Below, piece by piece: positions 53,332 through 61,944 of a DNA stretch of 64,000 nt (positions are counted from its first letter, which is position 1; every line of letters starts with the position of its first letter). Origin of the DNA: Zasmidium citrigriseum (Eukaryota > Ascomycota > Dothideomycetes > Mycosphaerellales > Mycosphaerellaceae). The stretch is taken from the NCBI GenBank assembly GCA_002786025.1, contig NHNW01000013.1:62001-126000 (forward strand), written 5' to 3'. Under the pieces are notes generated by a model, which worked only from the letters and a program-made list of their open reading frames with translations, did no database searches and was not told the DNA's origin. Position numbers and translations under genes: made by a program.

Positions 53332-53410
53332 GTGGCCGCTACCTACTCAGATAAGAAACGAACCGCATATTGGTCAATTCCAAGGAGCATCTCACATACC
53401 AGCTTCAGAC
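53332..53410 (+). repeat. Duplicated 3' flank segment, first copy
   Basis: This stretch aligns with 54739-54820. The start (GTGGCCG) and the last 17 bases (CTCACATACCAGCTTCA, 53391-53407) are identical, with scattered changes between. It seems to be the 3' flank of the ancestral array unit. Confidence 0.65.
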
Positions 53411-53582
53411 CTCCAGCATGATTTCAGCATTCGAGTTCCACCATGGGGGTGGTACGATGATACCCGTCACAACTACGAGTGTGAAACCATTGATACCGTC
53501 CAACCCTTTGCCTTTGCGCCGCCAACAAGTCCGTCAACCGACGTAGTAAGATCCGACGCCTCTAACATGTGACCAACCCTCC

Positions 53583-53622
53583 ATTCACCTTCACGCTGGC
53601 CCAAGCTCCACTAGCTCCAAAC
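53583..53622 (+). promoter_or_regulatory. Shared array upstream element, before copy I
   Basis: The sequence is ATTCACCTTCACG, then CTGGCCCAAGCTCCACTAGC, then TCCAAAC, starting 109 bases before the copy I start. The word AACATGTGACCA precedes it near 53564. Confidence 0.72.
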
Positions 53623-53691
53623 CTAGCTTTAAAATCTCTCTCCGTCGCTCCTTCCTCCAACACACAATCACACAAACGTCCATCGCCAACC

Positions 53692-54433
53692 ATGGCCACC
53701 ATCACATCTCAGCCATCAGAGCCGGCCGACGGTATCCAGACTCCGACCGCGACAGACAAGAAACCAAAGGCCACCTTCCTCACGTTGCCGCAGGAACTTC
53801 GCGACCACGTAAGTCAGCCCATGGCTAACTAAGCTTTTGCCGACAGCGTGACTGACATTGACTCGTCTCTTTCAGATCTACTCCTTCCTCCCTCTGAAGT
53901 GCGACGGCCTTATCATCTTGGGATCCCACGAAAACCTCCCGTCAGAAAAGGCGGCCATCAAGACAGCGGCATCCCTCGCCAAAACCTGCCGCACGACCCA
54001 CGCAGACATGCAAAAGGCCTATTGGAGCGCAAACAAATTCCACCATAGCGGTCGGGACTGGGCACTATTAGCGAACGTGAAACACATCACCAACCTCGAA
54101 TTCACCGTCCCTCATCGCGTGGAATACACCACCGCCAATGGTATCGTCAGCTCAGTCAGCGCAGTTGCTGGTTTCCATCTCATGAAGCAGGACAATCGCT
54201 GGTGCATCCGGGCCTTGCCTTGTCCGTATTTGGGGCCTGGAATTGTGTGGCTGGGTAGCGGAAGTTTGGACAAGAAGGTGGAGCGTCTTTTGGTCAAACG
54301 GGGCGCGCAAGCATGCTTGCGGCTCGGCGAGAAGGTGCGTGAAGCTGCTGGTGTCGCCGACGGCCTGCTTCAGCAAAGCGATTGCATCACCTTGGAAGTC
54401 TTGCAGAGTCTTTGCGCTTGGCGGCGTGGGTGA
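53692..54433 (+). CDS. F-box-like array copy I
   Basis: Exon 1 (53692-53808) and exon 2 (53876-54433) give 224 residues, intron 67 nt. The F-box-like block is TFLTLPQELRDH|IYSFLPLK. The second block is KTCRTTHADMQKAYWSANKF. The C-terminal block is DGLLQQSDCITLEVLQSLCA, followed by WRRG and the stop. Exon 1 is very close to that of copy H (shared SQPSEPADGIQ/GEPSEQPYGIQ and KKPKATFLTLP), so H and I are recent sisters. Copy I is the last complete gene of the array. Confidence 0.86.
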
Positions 54434-54488
54434 GTCGGGCAGATGGCACGAGCGGCGGGTGTGGCACTGCATACTAGACACTGCTGCC

Positions 54489-54618
54489 ACAAGCATGGTT
54501 GAAGCTCGGGAAGAAGGTCTACAAAGCTGCAGCTGCAGCGCAAGATCTCCTTCAACAGATCGAGTGCATCAGATTGGATGTCCTGCAGAGGCGCTGCGCC
54601 TGGCGAGGTGGGTGAGAT
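54489..54618 (+). pseudogene. Decayed tenth array copy, 3' end only
   Basis: This stretch aligns to the 3' end of copy I (about 54310-54433) at the DNA level and, in one frame, encodes a matching tail: LGKKVYKAAAAAQDLLQQ, then IECIRLDVLQRRCAWRGG and a stop at the same place, against LGEKVREAAGVADGLLQQ and SDCITLEVLQSLCAWRRG in copy I. No F-box-like exon or shared upstream element precedes it. It is a fragment left by an unequal exchange or deletion within the array. Confidence 0.75.
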
Positions 54619-54738
54619 AGGCGTAGAGTCTAAGCGACGGGCATGACTCTTTTCTCAACGGCAACGGCAACGCAGAAGAGGATGCGTACACCCAGCGACA
54701 CACCAACAGAGGATGTCCGGAAGGGCGAGGATGATGGT

Positions 54739-54820
54739 GTGGCCGTCGCCTAGTCAAGTAAAAGAAAGCATCATATCTTGATTCCTTCTCAAGAAAGACT
54801 CACATACCAGCTTCAAGGAC
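54739..54820 (+). repeat. Duplicated 3' flank segment, second copy
   Basis: This stretch aligns with 53332-53410, including an identical 17-base end at 54799-54815. It lies 120 bases after the decayed tenth copy, in the same relative position as the first copy has to copy H, and marks the outer edge of the array next to the methyltransferase gene. Confidence 0.65.
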
Positions 54821-54858
54821 TTGGACGTTCTTCACGAGCAGCCCATCACCATCCTCTC

Positions 54859-55661
54859 TCAATCGTCGTCGTCTGGCTTGACCAGAGGCACATACTGGAC
54901 ACCGTACTCCTTCTTCTTCGTCACCTTCCCGTTCTCATCCTTATCCACAACATAAATATGCTGCATATACCCCTCCTCGACAGGGATAAACAACCTACAG
55001 TCCCTCAATTAGCACCTTCAAACCCATATTCCCAGATACTGGGATGAAAGACTCACCTCCCAGGACTTCTCAACTGCTCAATCAACATCTCCTGATGCCC
55101 CGCCGCCGCAGCCCCCACATGAATAGCATCAAAAGGCGCCTCCTCACTCCACCCCCTCCGTCCATCCCCCTTAACAAACATCAAACCCCCACTCTCAAGC
55201 AACCCTCTCCCCTCCTCACTCTTCCCCACATTCCGCCTCCCCATCTCCACCAGCGGCGTGATATGTTCGATCCCCACGACCTTCCCGCCAGGCTGCACAA
55301 GTTCCGCCAACACGTGCGTCAAGTACCCTGATCCGGATCCTACGTCGAGGACTTTTGCCCCGGGTTTGAGGTAGGGGAGGAGGGTCTCGGCGGCGGAGGC
55401 GTGCATGTGTGGGGCGGAGATTGTGGCGCGGTGGCCGAGGGATTGGGGGGAGTCTTGGTAGGGGGATGAGGGGGCGTAGTGGGCTCTGTCGACCTTTTCA
55501 TACTCATCAGCATCTGATACCAGAACATTTGCTCAGTGATTGAAGGGGATGTTGCGTACTTTCTTCATCGCCTCCTTCACCCGTTCCGAAGTAATCAATC
55601 CATTCTGAGCGAGGTTATCGATCAAGGCATCGTTACTCGCTCCGCTAGAGCGCCACGCCAT
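54859..55661 (-). CDS. PCMT1: Protein-L-isoaspartate O-methyltransferase
   Basis: The enzyme methylates isoaspartyl residues in aged proteins using S-adenosylmethionine, starting their repair. Exons 55661-55560, 55493-55057 and 54994-54859 join across introns of 66 and 62 nt, giving 224 residues. The family's N-terminal helix (SNDALIDNLAQNGLITSERV) is followed by KKVDRAHYAP, ATISAPHMHA and the methyltransferase motif I VLDVGSGSGYLT. Motif II/III is FDAIHVGAAAAG, and IPVEEGYMQHIYVVDKD closes the fold. Two AGs compete at the first acceptor; the one ending at 55494 yields the canonical KVDRAHY. Its 3' end lies only about 40 bases beyond the array's duplicated flank. Confidence 0.94.
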
Positions 55662-56377
55662 GGTTCGAGCAGTCTTGATGGGCAATGCCCGTGCGGCCTG
55701 GGATGCTGCGTTGCCGATCTTGTTCAGAGTGAAGCTGTTGGTGAAGTGGGATATCAGTGGTGGGGTGGCGATTGCCACAGTGAGGGCAAGCACGCTGATT
55801 GCTACTGTTCGTCGGTTTGTGAACGTTGCGGCGGACTGCTTTAAATTATCAGGTGTTCAGAATGACGAGTTTTCGTGGTCAGCAGTGATTGTTCGGTTGT
55901 TGTGAAGTTGACATACCTCCTACTTTCCGTGAAAGCTCGATCGACATGGAGCTTGCTGGAGCTTGCCCCAGTGGAGAACCCCAGACCAAAGACGTCACAA
56001 AATGTATTCGTGCCACTTCACTTCACTTCACCTCCTTCATCTGAATATGAAATCATCGAAAGAAGCCACAATGTAAAATGTCGTGCTACGAAAGGCAATC
56101 TAGTGTACAGAAGGCATTGCACATGGCCAGCAGATGCACCTTCAGGGTGGGGAAGTCTCGCCGGTAAGCTGCCCTCCCACACCCCTTTGTATCTCGATTC
56201 CAGATAACAGGTACATCTCGAAAAGCCAGCACATTGTCCCTTTTTCCTGTTCAAAGAACGCCTTTTCCGCGCATATGCAAATGCCCCTCAGAAAGTCAAA
56301 GTCCTCTGTACACTGGCCGCACTCGTAGCCTTTGTCGAAGAAGGGAAAAGAAGAAAGGTTGTCGTCAGGTTCGTGGA
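55662..56377. other. Intergenic region upstream of the methyltransferase
   Basis: About 716 bases between two minus-strand genes. An open frame continues upstream of the methyltransferase start to about 55793, but without the family's pattern. The promoter and the 3' region of the glucanase gene lie here; nothing else was seen. Confidence 0.4.
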
Positions 56378-57550
56378 CTAGAGGAAACCCCAGTACTTCT
56401 CGCAGTTGAAGCTGCCCGAGAAGTCCGACTTCCACATGTCGTCGAAGGCGGTGTAAAGAATAATGTCCTTGTCGAAGTTGCTCTTCAGGCTGTCCATGGC
56501 AGCCTGCTGGTTTGGCTTGCTGGGAATAGCGGCGCCGTTGGCCTCACCCTGCCATGGCCATCCGGACTCGGTGATAACGGTCCTCTTGCCACCGCATGCC
56601 TGCTTGACGCGCTCGGCTTGTTCCTTTACAAAGCTACCCGCCTCTTGAGCAGTCTTTCCACCGTCGAAGAAAGCGTGGCAGTTGGCGGCGGCGTAATCGG
56701 AAGCCTGGCAAAGCGATGGGTTGGCGATCATGGCGACGAAGGTGTCGACGGTGACGACGTGACCGTTGTACCCAGCAGCCTTCAGTTGACCACGGACTTG
56801 GCCGATGGCGCCCACAACCTGATCAGCACTGCCCTTGCCACCGTTCACCCACTCGTTGCCGACGGAGACGGTGTCGATGCTGCTCCAGTCGCCCTTGACA
56901 GCGTCAATGAGGGTCTTAGCCTCGGCAGCAGCGTTGGTGACGTCGAAAATGCCGACGAACATCTTCATGTCCTTTGGCTTGGCGTTCATGACGGTGGTAA
57001 CCTGGTCGCAGTCCACACCATAGAGGCGGACCATGCTGTAGCCTTGGATCTTCTGGAAATCGCTGTTGACCTCATCCTGGGTCTTGCAGCCACCGCCGGC
57101 TTGGTATGGTGAGTAAGTAATGCCGCGACCAGATCCAGATCCAGAGCCGGAGCCAGAGCCGCCGCCGTATGACGGTGGTTTGGGAGATGATTTGGGTTGT
57201 TCAGCAGGTGCTGAAGAAGATTGCGGCTTTGGCTGTTGAGCCGCAGGTGGGTTGTATGGCTGTGGTGCGGGCGCGGCAGGGGATTCCTTCGCGGGTTGCA
57301 CCTTGGCTGGTTCGGGAGCCTTGTATGGAGTTGCGGCGGGCTTCTGGCCGTCGTATGCGGTAGAGACTGGGTTGCCGTTGCCGTCGACGTATACAACAGC
57401 GTGGGGAGCAGTGGCGGTGACATACTCGACATGGGTCACGACATCGGGCTCGCGCTTGGGGTGCACATGGCGATGGTGACGCTCACCACGGCGAATCTGG
57501 GCGCTGGCAGAGGCAGCGAGCGCCAAAACGGTAACGAGTCCGGCCTTCAT
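56378..57550 (-). CDS. Secreted GH17 beta-1,3-glucanase/glucanosyltransferase
   Basis: Fungal GH17 enzymes cut or transfer beta-1,3-glucan in the cell wall (Bgl2, Scw4/Scw10, BtgE type). One exon encodes 390 residues. A signal peptide (MKAGLVTVLALAASASA) is followed by a basic, His-rich KR-type processing region (RHVHPKR). A Pro/Ala/Gln-rich linker with a (GS)n run at about 131-140 leads to the catalytic domain (about 145-390). The acid/base is Glu233 in VSVGNEWV, the nucleophile Glu328 in VITESGWPW. The layout, with signal, Pro-rich linker and C-terminal catalytic domain, fits the Scw4/BtgE group. No GPI signal is present. Confidence 0.92.
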   Translation of the reverse strand: MKAGLVTVLALAASASAQIRRGERHHRHVHPKREPDVVTHVEYVTATAPHAVVYVDGNGNPVSTAYDGQKPAATPYKAPEPAKVQPAKESPAAPAPQPYNPPAAQQPKPQSSSAPAEQPKSSPKPPSYGGGSGSGSGSGSGRGITYSPYQAGGGCKTQDEVNSDFQKIQGYSMVRLYGVDCDQVTTVMNAKPKDMKMFVGIFDVTNAAAEAKTLIDAVKGDWSSIDTVSVGNEWVNGGKGSADQVVGAIGQVRGQLKAAGYNGHVVTVDTFVAMIANPSLCQASDYAAANCHAFFDGGKTAQEAGSFVKEQAERVKQACGGKRTVITESGWPWQGEANGAAIPSKPNQQAAMDSLKSNFDKDIILYTAFDDMWKSDFSGSFNCEKYWGFL

Positions 57551-59167
57551 ATTGGGTAGTTGTTAAACTAACGTCCTGGTAGCAGAGTCCTGGGATATGT
57601 ACTGCGGGCCAGCCAGTCAGTAGGAGTCGGATAAGCGAGAGTCGAAGGAGTGTTGTTGTTGTTTATCGAGATCGAGGGATTGTCAAAGGGCAAGCCAATT
57701 TGGAGGCAATAAGAGTGCTGAAAGCGGCAGTGCAGGAAACAATCGCGGCTATTCAAAGAAGTCCATTGTAGGGCCGACGTTCAGGACATTGCATAGGCTG
57801 GCTATTCGCGGGTGGCCATGTGAAGGTGGTGAAGTGGGAGACTAGACTTACGGTCGATGCAATGCGCGCAAGACAACGTCAGGTGACGGGGTCGTTGTTG
57901 TATGCCGAGAGACGGTGGAATGCGGCGACGATTGGACGGGCTGCAGGCAAGGAATGTGAGGTGGGTTGCACCAAAGCGAGCGTGTTGACGGGGGAATAAA
58001 GAGCGTGGGCGGAGCCAATCGTCGCGGCTTCCAGAGCGCAGAGGGACGTTCTTCGTTGACGGTGGTGTGTTGCGTGAGGTGAGGTGAAGGAAAAGAGTAG
58101 GTTGACGGGGGCGGCGAGGTGGTTTTGCTGGGGCTCGTATTGGATTGCAGGAGCGACCTTGCCGCCCGTTACACATCCCCGTGTTGTACCTGCAGCCGAT
58201 CCGCCGACTCCACATGGCACCGATGGCGCTTTCATCTAACTCTATTCCAGCCACTCACAGCATCAGATTTCTCGTAAATATAGCGCCCGCTCCAGGCACG
58301 ATCGCATCGATTGACGTTGAGCCAAACGGCCAGAACTCGCCAAGTGCTTGTCCGTTCTGCCTCTCAACATCATCAACAAACACCATCCACCATCGTGCCT
58401 TCCTTTGCGGCTTCCAAGCCACGAGTCGCACGGCTGCTGTTTCCGCCATGCAAGGTCTCATCACACGTTTTACACCACCCCCGCCCATAGTGCCCAGTCT
58501 GGACTCGCTGCTCAATCTTTCAAAGACCGGGTCACCCCCTTCAAACCCGCCCGTTTTGCTGGTCTGTGGTGGCATTGCTTGGTATAAGACCGGTCCGTCT
58601 TTGACCCTTATTCCACCCGTCGCCCGTTGAGGCTGTGAGCCGCCTCTTACGTGGCATGAGTTGCTCTCAATTTGAATAAATCCATCAAAAATTGCTGCCA
58701 AACACATTCGAAAACGCAATTGTGAATAGTGAAAGAACTACACCGTAAGCAAGCCCGGCGGCTCCGGATGCTCCATCAAGCCAAGCAAGAGAGAAAAGAA
58801 TTTTCAACCGCATGATGACCAGAATCCACCTTCATGCTGATGTTGAGATGCAGATGCGGTCTTTTCATCACATGCTCGGTGTTCACCTTACACTCCACAT
58901 GAATGCAGCCAAACCCGATGCAAGTCAGCATTGATGATGGGAGGCCGGCTGACCACCGCCACATGCCGCATTCGATGGGACTGTGGAAGCCACAGCGTCA
59001 ATGTCAGACTCAACTGTTTCGAGAGCCGATGGCAGCAGTACCTGAAGGTGTGAGGAACCTGTCAAGACATCATACCAGCCCTACATACCGCCGCCTAGCA
59101 GCCATGTATGCAAAGACACGTTCTAGGCCGATACGACACCCCGGCTCTCTTCACGGCGCCGGAGTGC
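57551..59167. other. Long intergenic region upstream of the glucanase
   Basis: This 1.6-kb region lies between two minus-strand genes. Overlapping open frames on opposite strands near 58145-58720 show no recognisable domain and are not called. The large size suggests a long promoter with regulated expression of the glucanase. No repeat was seen. Confidence 0.4.
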
Positions 59168-60368
59168 CTACAGCTCGGGAGAGTCCCCAAAACATCGGGC
59201 CATCATCGCCGGTGGATACCTGGCTCCTTTACTCCCGCCGACACTCTCGACTGCCTTTCTGAACTCCTGTTCTTCCTCTTTACTCAGCTTCACGTCAACT
59301 GCCTTGGCGTTCTCCTCCAGGTACTTGACCCTCTTGGTTCCAGGAATCGGGATGAAATCGTCACTACATCACAGCGTCAGTAAGAAATATTCGATCAAGA
59401 CAAACGACTAGATCTCACCCTTGCGCCAGCACCCACGCAAGACTCAACTGTCCCGGCGTGCAACCCTTCTTCTTTGCCATCTCGGACAACAACTCTACGA
59501 GCTTCAAGTTGCTCCCAAAATTCTCCTCTGAGAACCGTGGGTGGTTCCTCCTATTATCAGTCTCATCAAGATCATCTCTACTCTTCATCGTCCCCGTCAA
59601 AAAGCCCCTACATCACCCAAACGTCAGCAAGACATCCCAGTCCCAACTCACACCTTCCTACTCACCTCCCCAACGGCGAATAAGCCACAATCTTAACCCC
59701 CAACTCCCTCGCCGTCTCCAAGAATTTTGTCTGCTCACTCTCAATCTCCAACGCAAAAGGCGAAAACTCCATCTGCGCCGCCGCAATCGGATGAACTTTA
59801 CACGCCCTCCTCAACGTCGTCGCGGAGCACTCACTCAATCCCAGATATCGAATCTTCCCTTGCTCTTTCAACTCCACCATCGCTTTGACCGTCTCTTCGA
59901 TGGGAACTTTCCCATCGACGCGGTGTTGGTAGTAGAGATCGATTTGGTCGACGCCGAGACGCTGGAGGCTCTCGTTGCAGGCTTGGTGGACCCATTCGCG
60001 GTCGCCGCGGACGGTGGGTTGGCCGTCGGGACCTCGTAGGTTGCCGAATTTCGTTGCGAGGAAGATTTCTTTGCGGCGGCCTGTGGAGGAGAACCAGTGG
60101 CCGAGAAGTTTTTCGTTGGTGTGTGGGCCGTAGATGTCGGAGGTGTCCCAAAAGGTTATACCCAGATCGGCGGCGCGGGTGAGGACTTTCAAGCTATGGG
60201 ATGGTCGAGTTAGTGAGTGGTGGGGAGGGAGGGGAGGGGAAGGACGTACGATTCTGCATCGTCGTAGCCGCCGTAGGAGGTGTAGGCGAAGGACATGCCC
60301 ATGCAGCCTAGGCCTTGGGCGGAGACGTTGTCGGTGCCGATTTTGCGTTGGGGGTAGGAGGGGGCCAT
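59168..60368 (-). CDS. Aldo-keto reductase
   Basis: Members of this family reduce aldehydes and ketones with NADPH in the cytosol. Four exons (60368-60250, 60193-59666, 59607-59419, 59363-59168) join across introns of 56, 58 and 55 nt, giving 343 residues. The catalytic tetrad is complete: Asp56 and Tyr61 (FWDTSDIYG), Lys88 (FLATKFGN) and His130 (LYYQHRVDG). The N-terminus [15 protein letters not shown] and the NADPH-binding [15 protein letters not shown] are as in the AKR13/YakC branch. The protein has no targeting signal. Substrate unknown. Confidence 0.93.
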
Positions 60369-61944
60369 TGTGGAAGGTTTCTTTCTTCAGTCGTTCTTGG
60401 GAGTGTGCAATGGAATGGATTTAAATGAGCTGTCGAAAAGGACCGTAAGCGAGACTCTTCTTATAGTTCTCCTCAGAATTGAGCTGACGACTGTCTCGTG
60501 CTTGCTTCAGACTGTGACGTTCAACGAAGCAAGAGATGGAGCTCTAAGTCCTATCGCCGTGATAATTACTTGCTTGCTGCCCCTCCAAGGTGGGGTTGTC
60601 CTTGTGAGAGCTCGAGGCAAGAACATCAGGGCTAGGGTTCGGAGACATTTCTTGGCCCCAACTTCATGCTCTCTTCAAGAGTGCTTGTTGGTAATAGACA
60701 AGCGAGATTGTCGCGTCTTCGGTGATGATCGAATGGATAGAGGTGGAAGAAGAGACGGGAAATAGGACAGCGTTAACACGAATGCTGACAGAATCAGGCC
60801 ATCCCGACGGCTGCCACCCAGGTCGTCTGGAAAACCACCCGAGTCATCGAAACAAGATCTTGCGCAAACACTGCGCTCAAGGATGCGTCAACAGTGAGCT
60901 CCGGCTGAAATGAGCTGCTGTGGGCATCTGGTCACCTGGGAGCAACTCGAGAGAACATGCAGCTGCCTCAAATGGCACACACGGGGCAACACTATACCGG
61001 ACACCAGCCGAAGCAAAGGTTTCGACGAATTGCAGAATCGACTAGCTATGGGGAAGATTCACGACAGATCCTGTCTTCGACTGCGCATGTGAGACAGTCG
61101 TGAGCAGACGCAGCAATCTGTCAGCCACAGGCAGAGATCCCCTTCGCACGACATGAAGGCAATCATACAGCGAGGCATACTCCAACTGATCCAGCCATGG
61201 TTGCATGCACAAGACCGGTCAGTATCGAAGAAGTTCGGGCCGCGATAGCGACACGTCAAGGCGAGTCCTAAGTGCATGTCTCGGCTTGCGGATTCAATGC
61301 TGTGCAACGCAAAATGGTCCCCTGTTGGCTCGGAGGTCACATATCTACGTGCCATCCAGGCGCCTCATCAGGAACCGCATCATCCTCCCGAACTGTGGGA
61401 GTACAAAAAGGCCTCGCATATACAACCGGTCTGATTCTCCATGTGAGGCCGCATTCGTGCTGCTCAAAGCCTTGTCTTGCACAGAGACTTGTCACTCGTG
61501 GTTGGCGCTATGAAGAGTCTGGTTGGCTCTAGGTATTTGGTTTGGCCTGCATCAGGTCAGTCGCCCAGGTGCTCTTACGTTTGCAGTGACGCGGCAGTGA
61601 GCTTTCTTCGAGCGCTCGACGTGTCATATCGAACCCGAATCGAATGCGGTACTCCCATAGCCAGCTCTAGGCTGTCAAGAAGAGCAGGGTTCTTTGGAGA
61701 GGTGCACAGTCTCAGTCCACCCAGTCGCCGAAAGCAGAAAAAGGCAGTCTCAGTCCTGTTCCCTCAAGCTGGAGATTCTCCTTCAGATTAACAGTCGTGT
61801 CATCTCTACATCATCATCGCCACACTATCAGCACACGTAGGGCTCTTGCCTTGCATTCGACAACCGCCATTACGACTCGTCTGATGGAAAGAAATCCAAC
61901 AAGCTTAGTTCAGGATCACAAAGTGGAAACGTCGACAACGAGGT
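60369..61944. other. Long divergent intergenic region, aldo-keto reductase / HET
   Basis: About 1.58 kb between two divergent genes. Several 60-130 codon open frames overlap in different frames, none with a recognisable domain. No repeat or tRNA was found by eye. Confidence 0.4.

Larger units (their letters stand above)
53127..53691. other. Spacer between array copies H and I
   Basis: This 565-bp spacer is the longest within the array. It contains a segment (53332-53410) that recurs after the decayed tenth copy, and the shared upstream element before copy I. A 120-codon open frame (53210-53572) is present but resembles nothing and is not called. Confidence 0.5.

Noticed and set aside
53210..53572. 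A 120-codon open frame between array copies H and I
   Set aside because: No similarity to the family or any domain; part of the region is a duplicated 3' flank.
58145..58719. Overlapping open frames on both strands upstream of the glucanase
   Set aside because: No domain, no intron structure, and no way to prefer one strand.
60370..61800. Several 60-130 codon frames between the aldo-keto reductase and the HET gene
   Set aside because: They overlap each other in different frames and show no domain or signal peptide.
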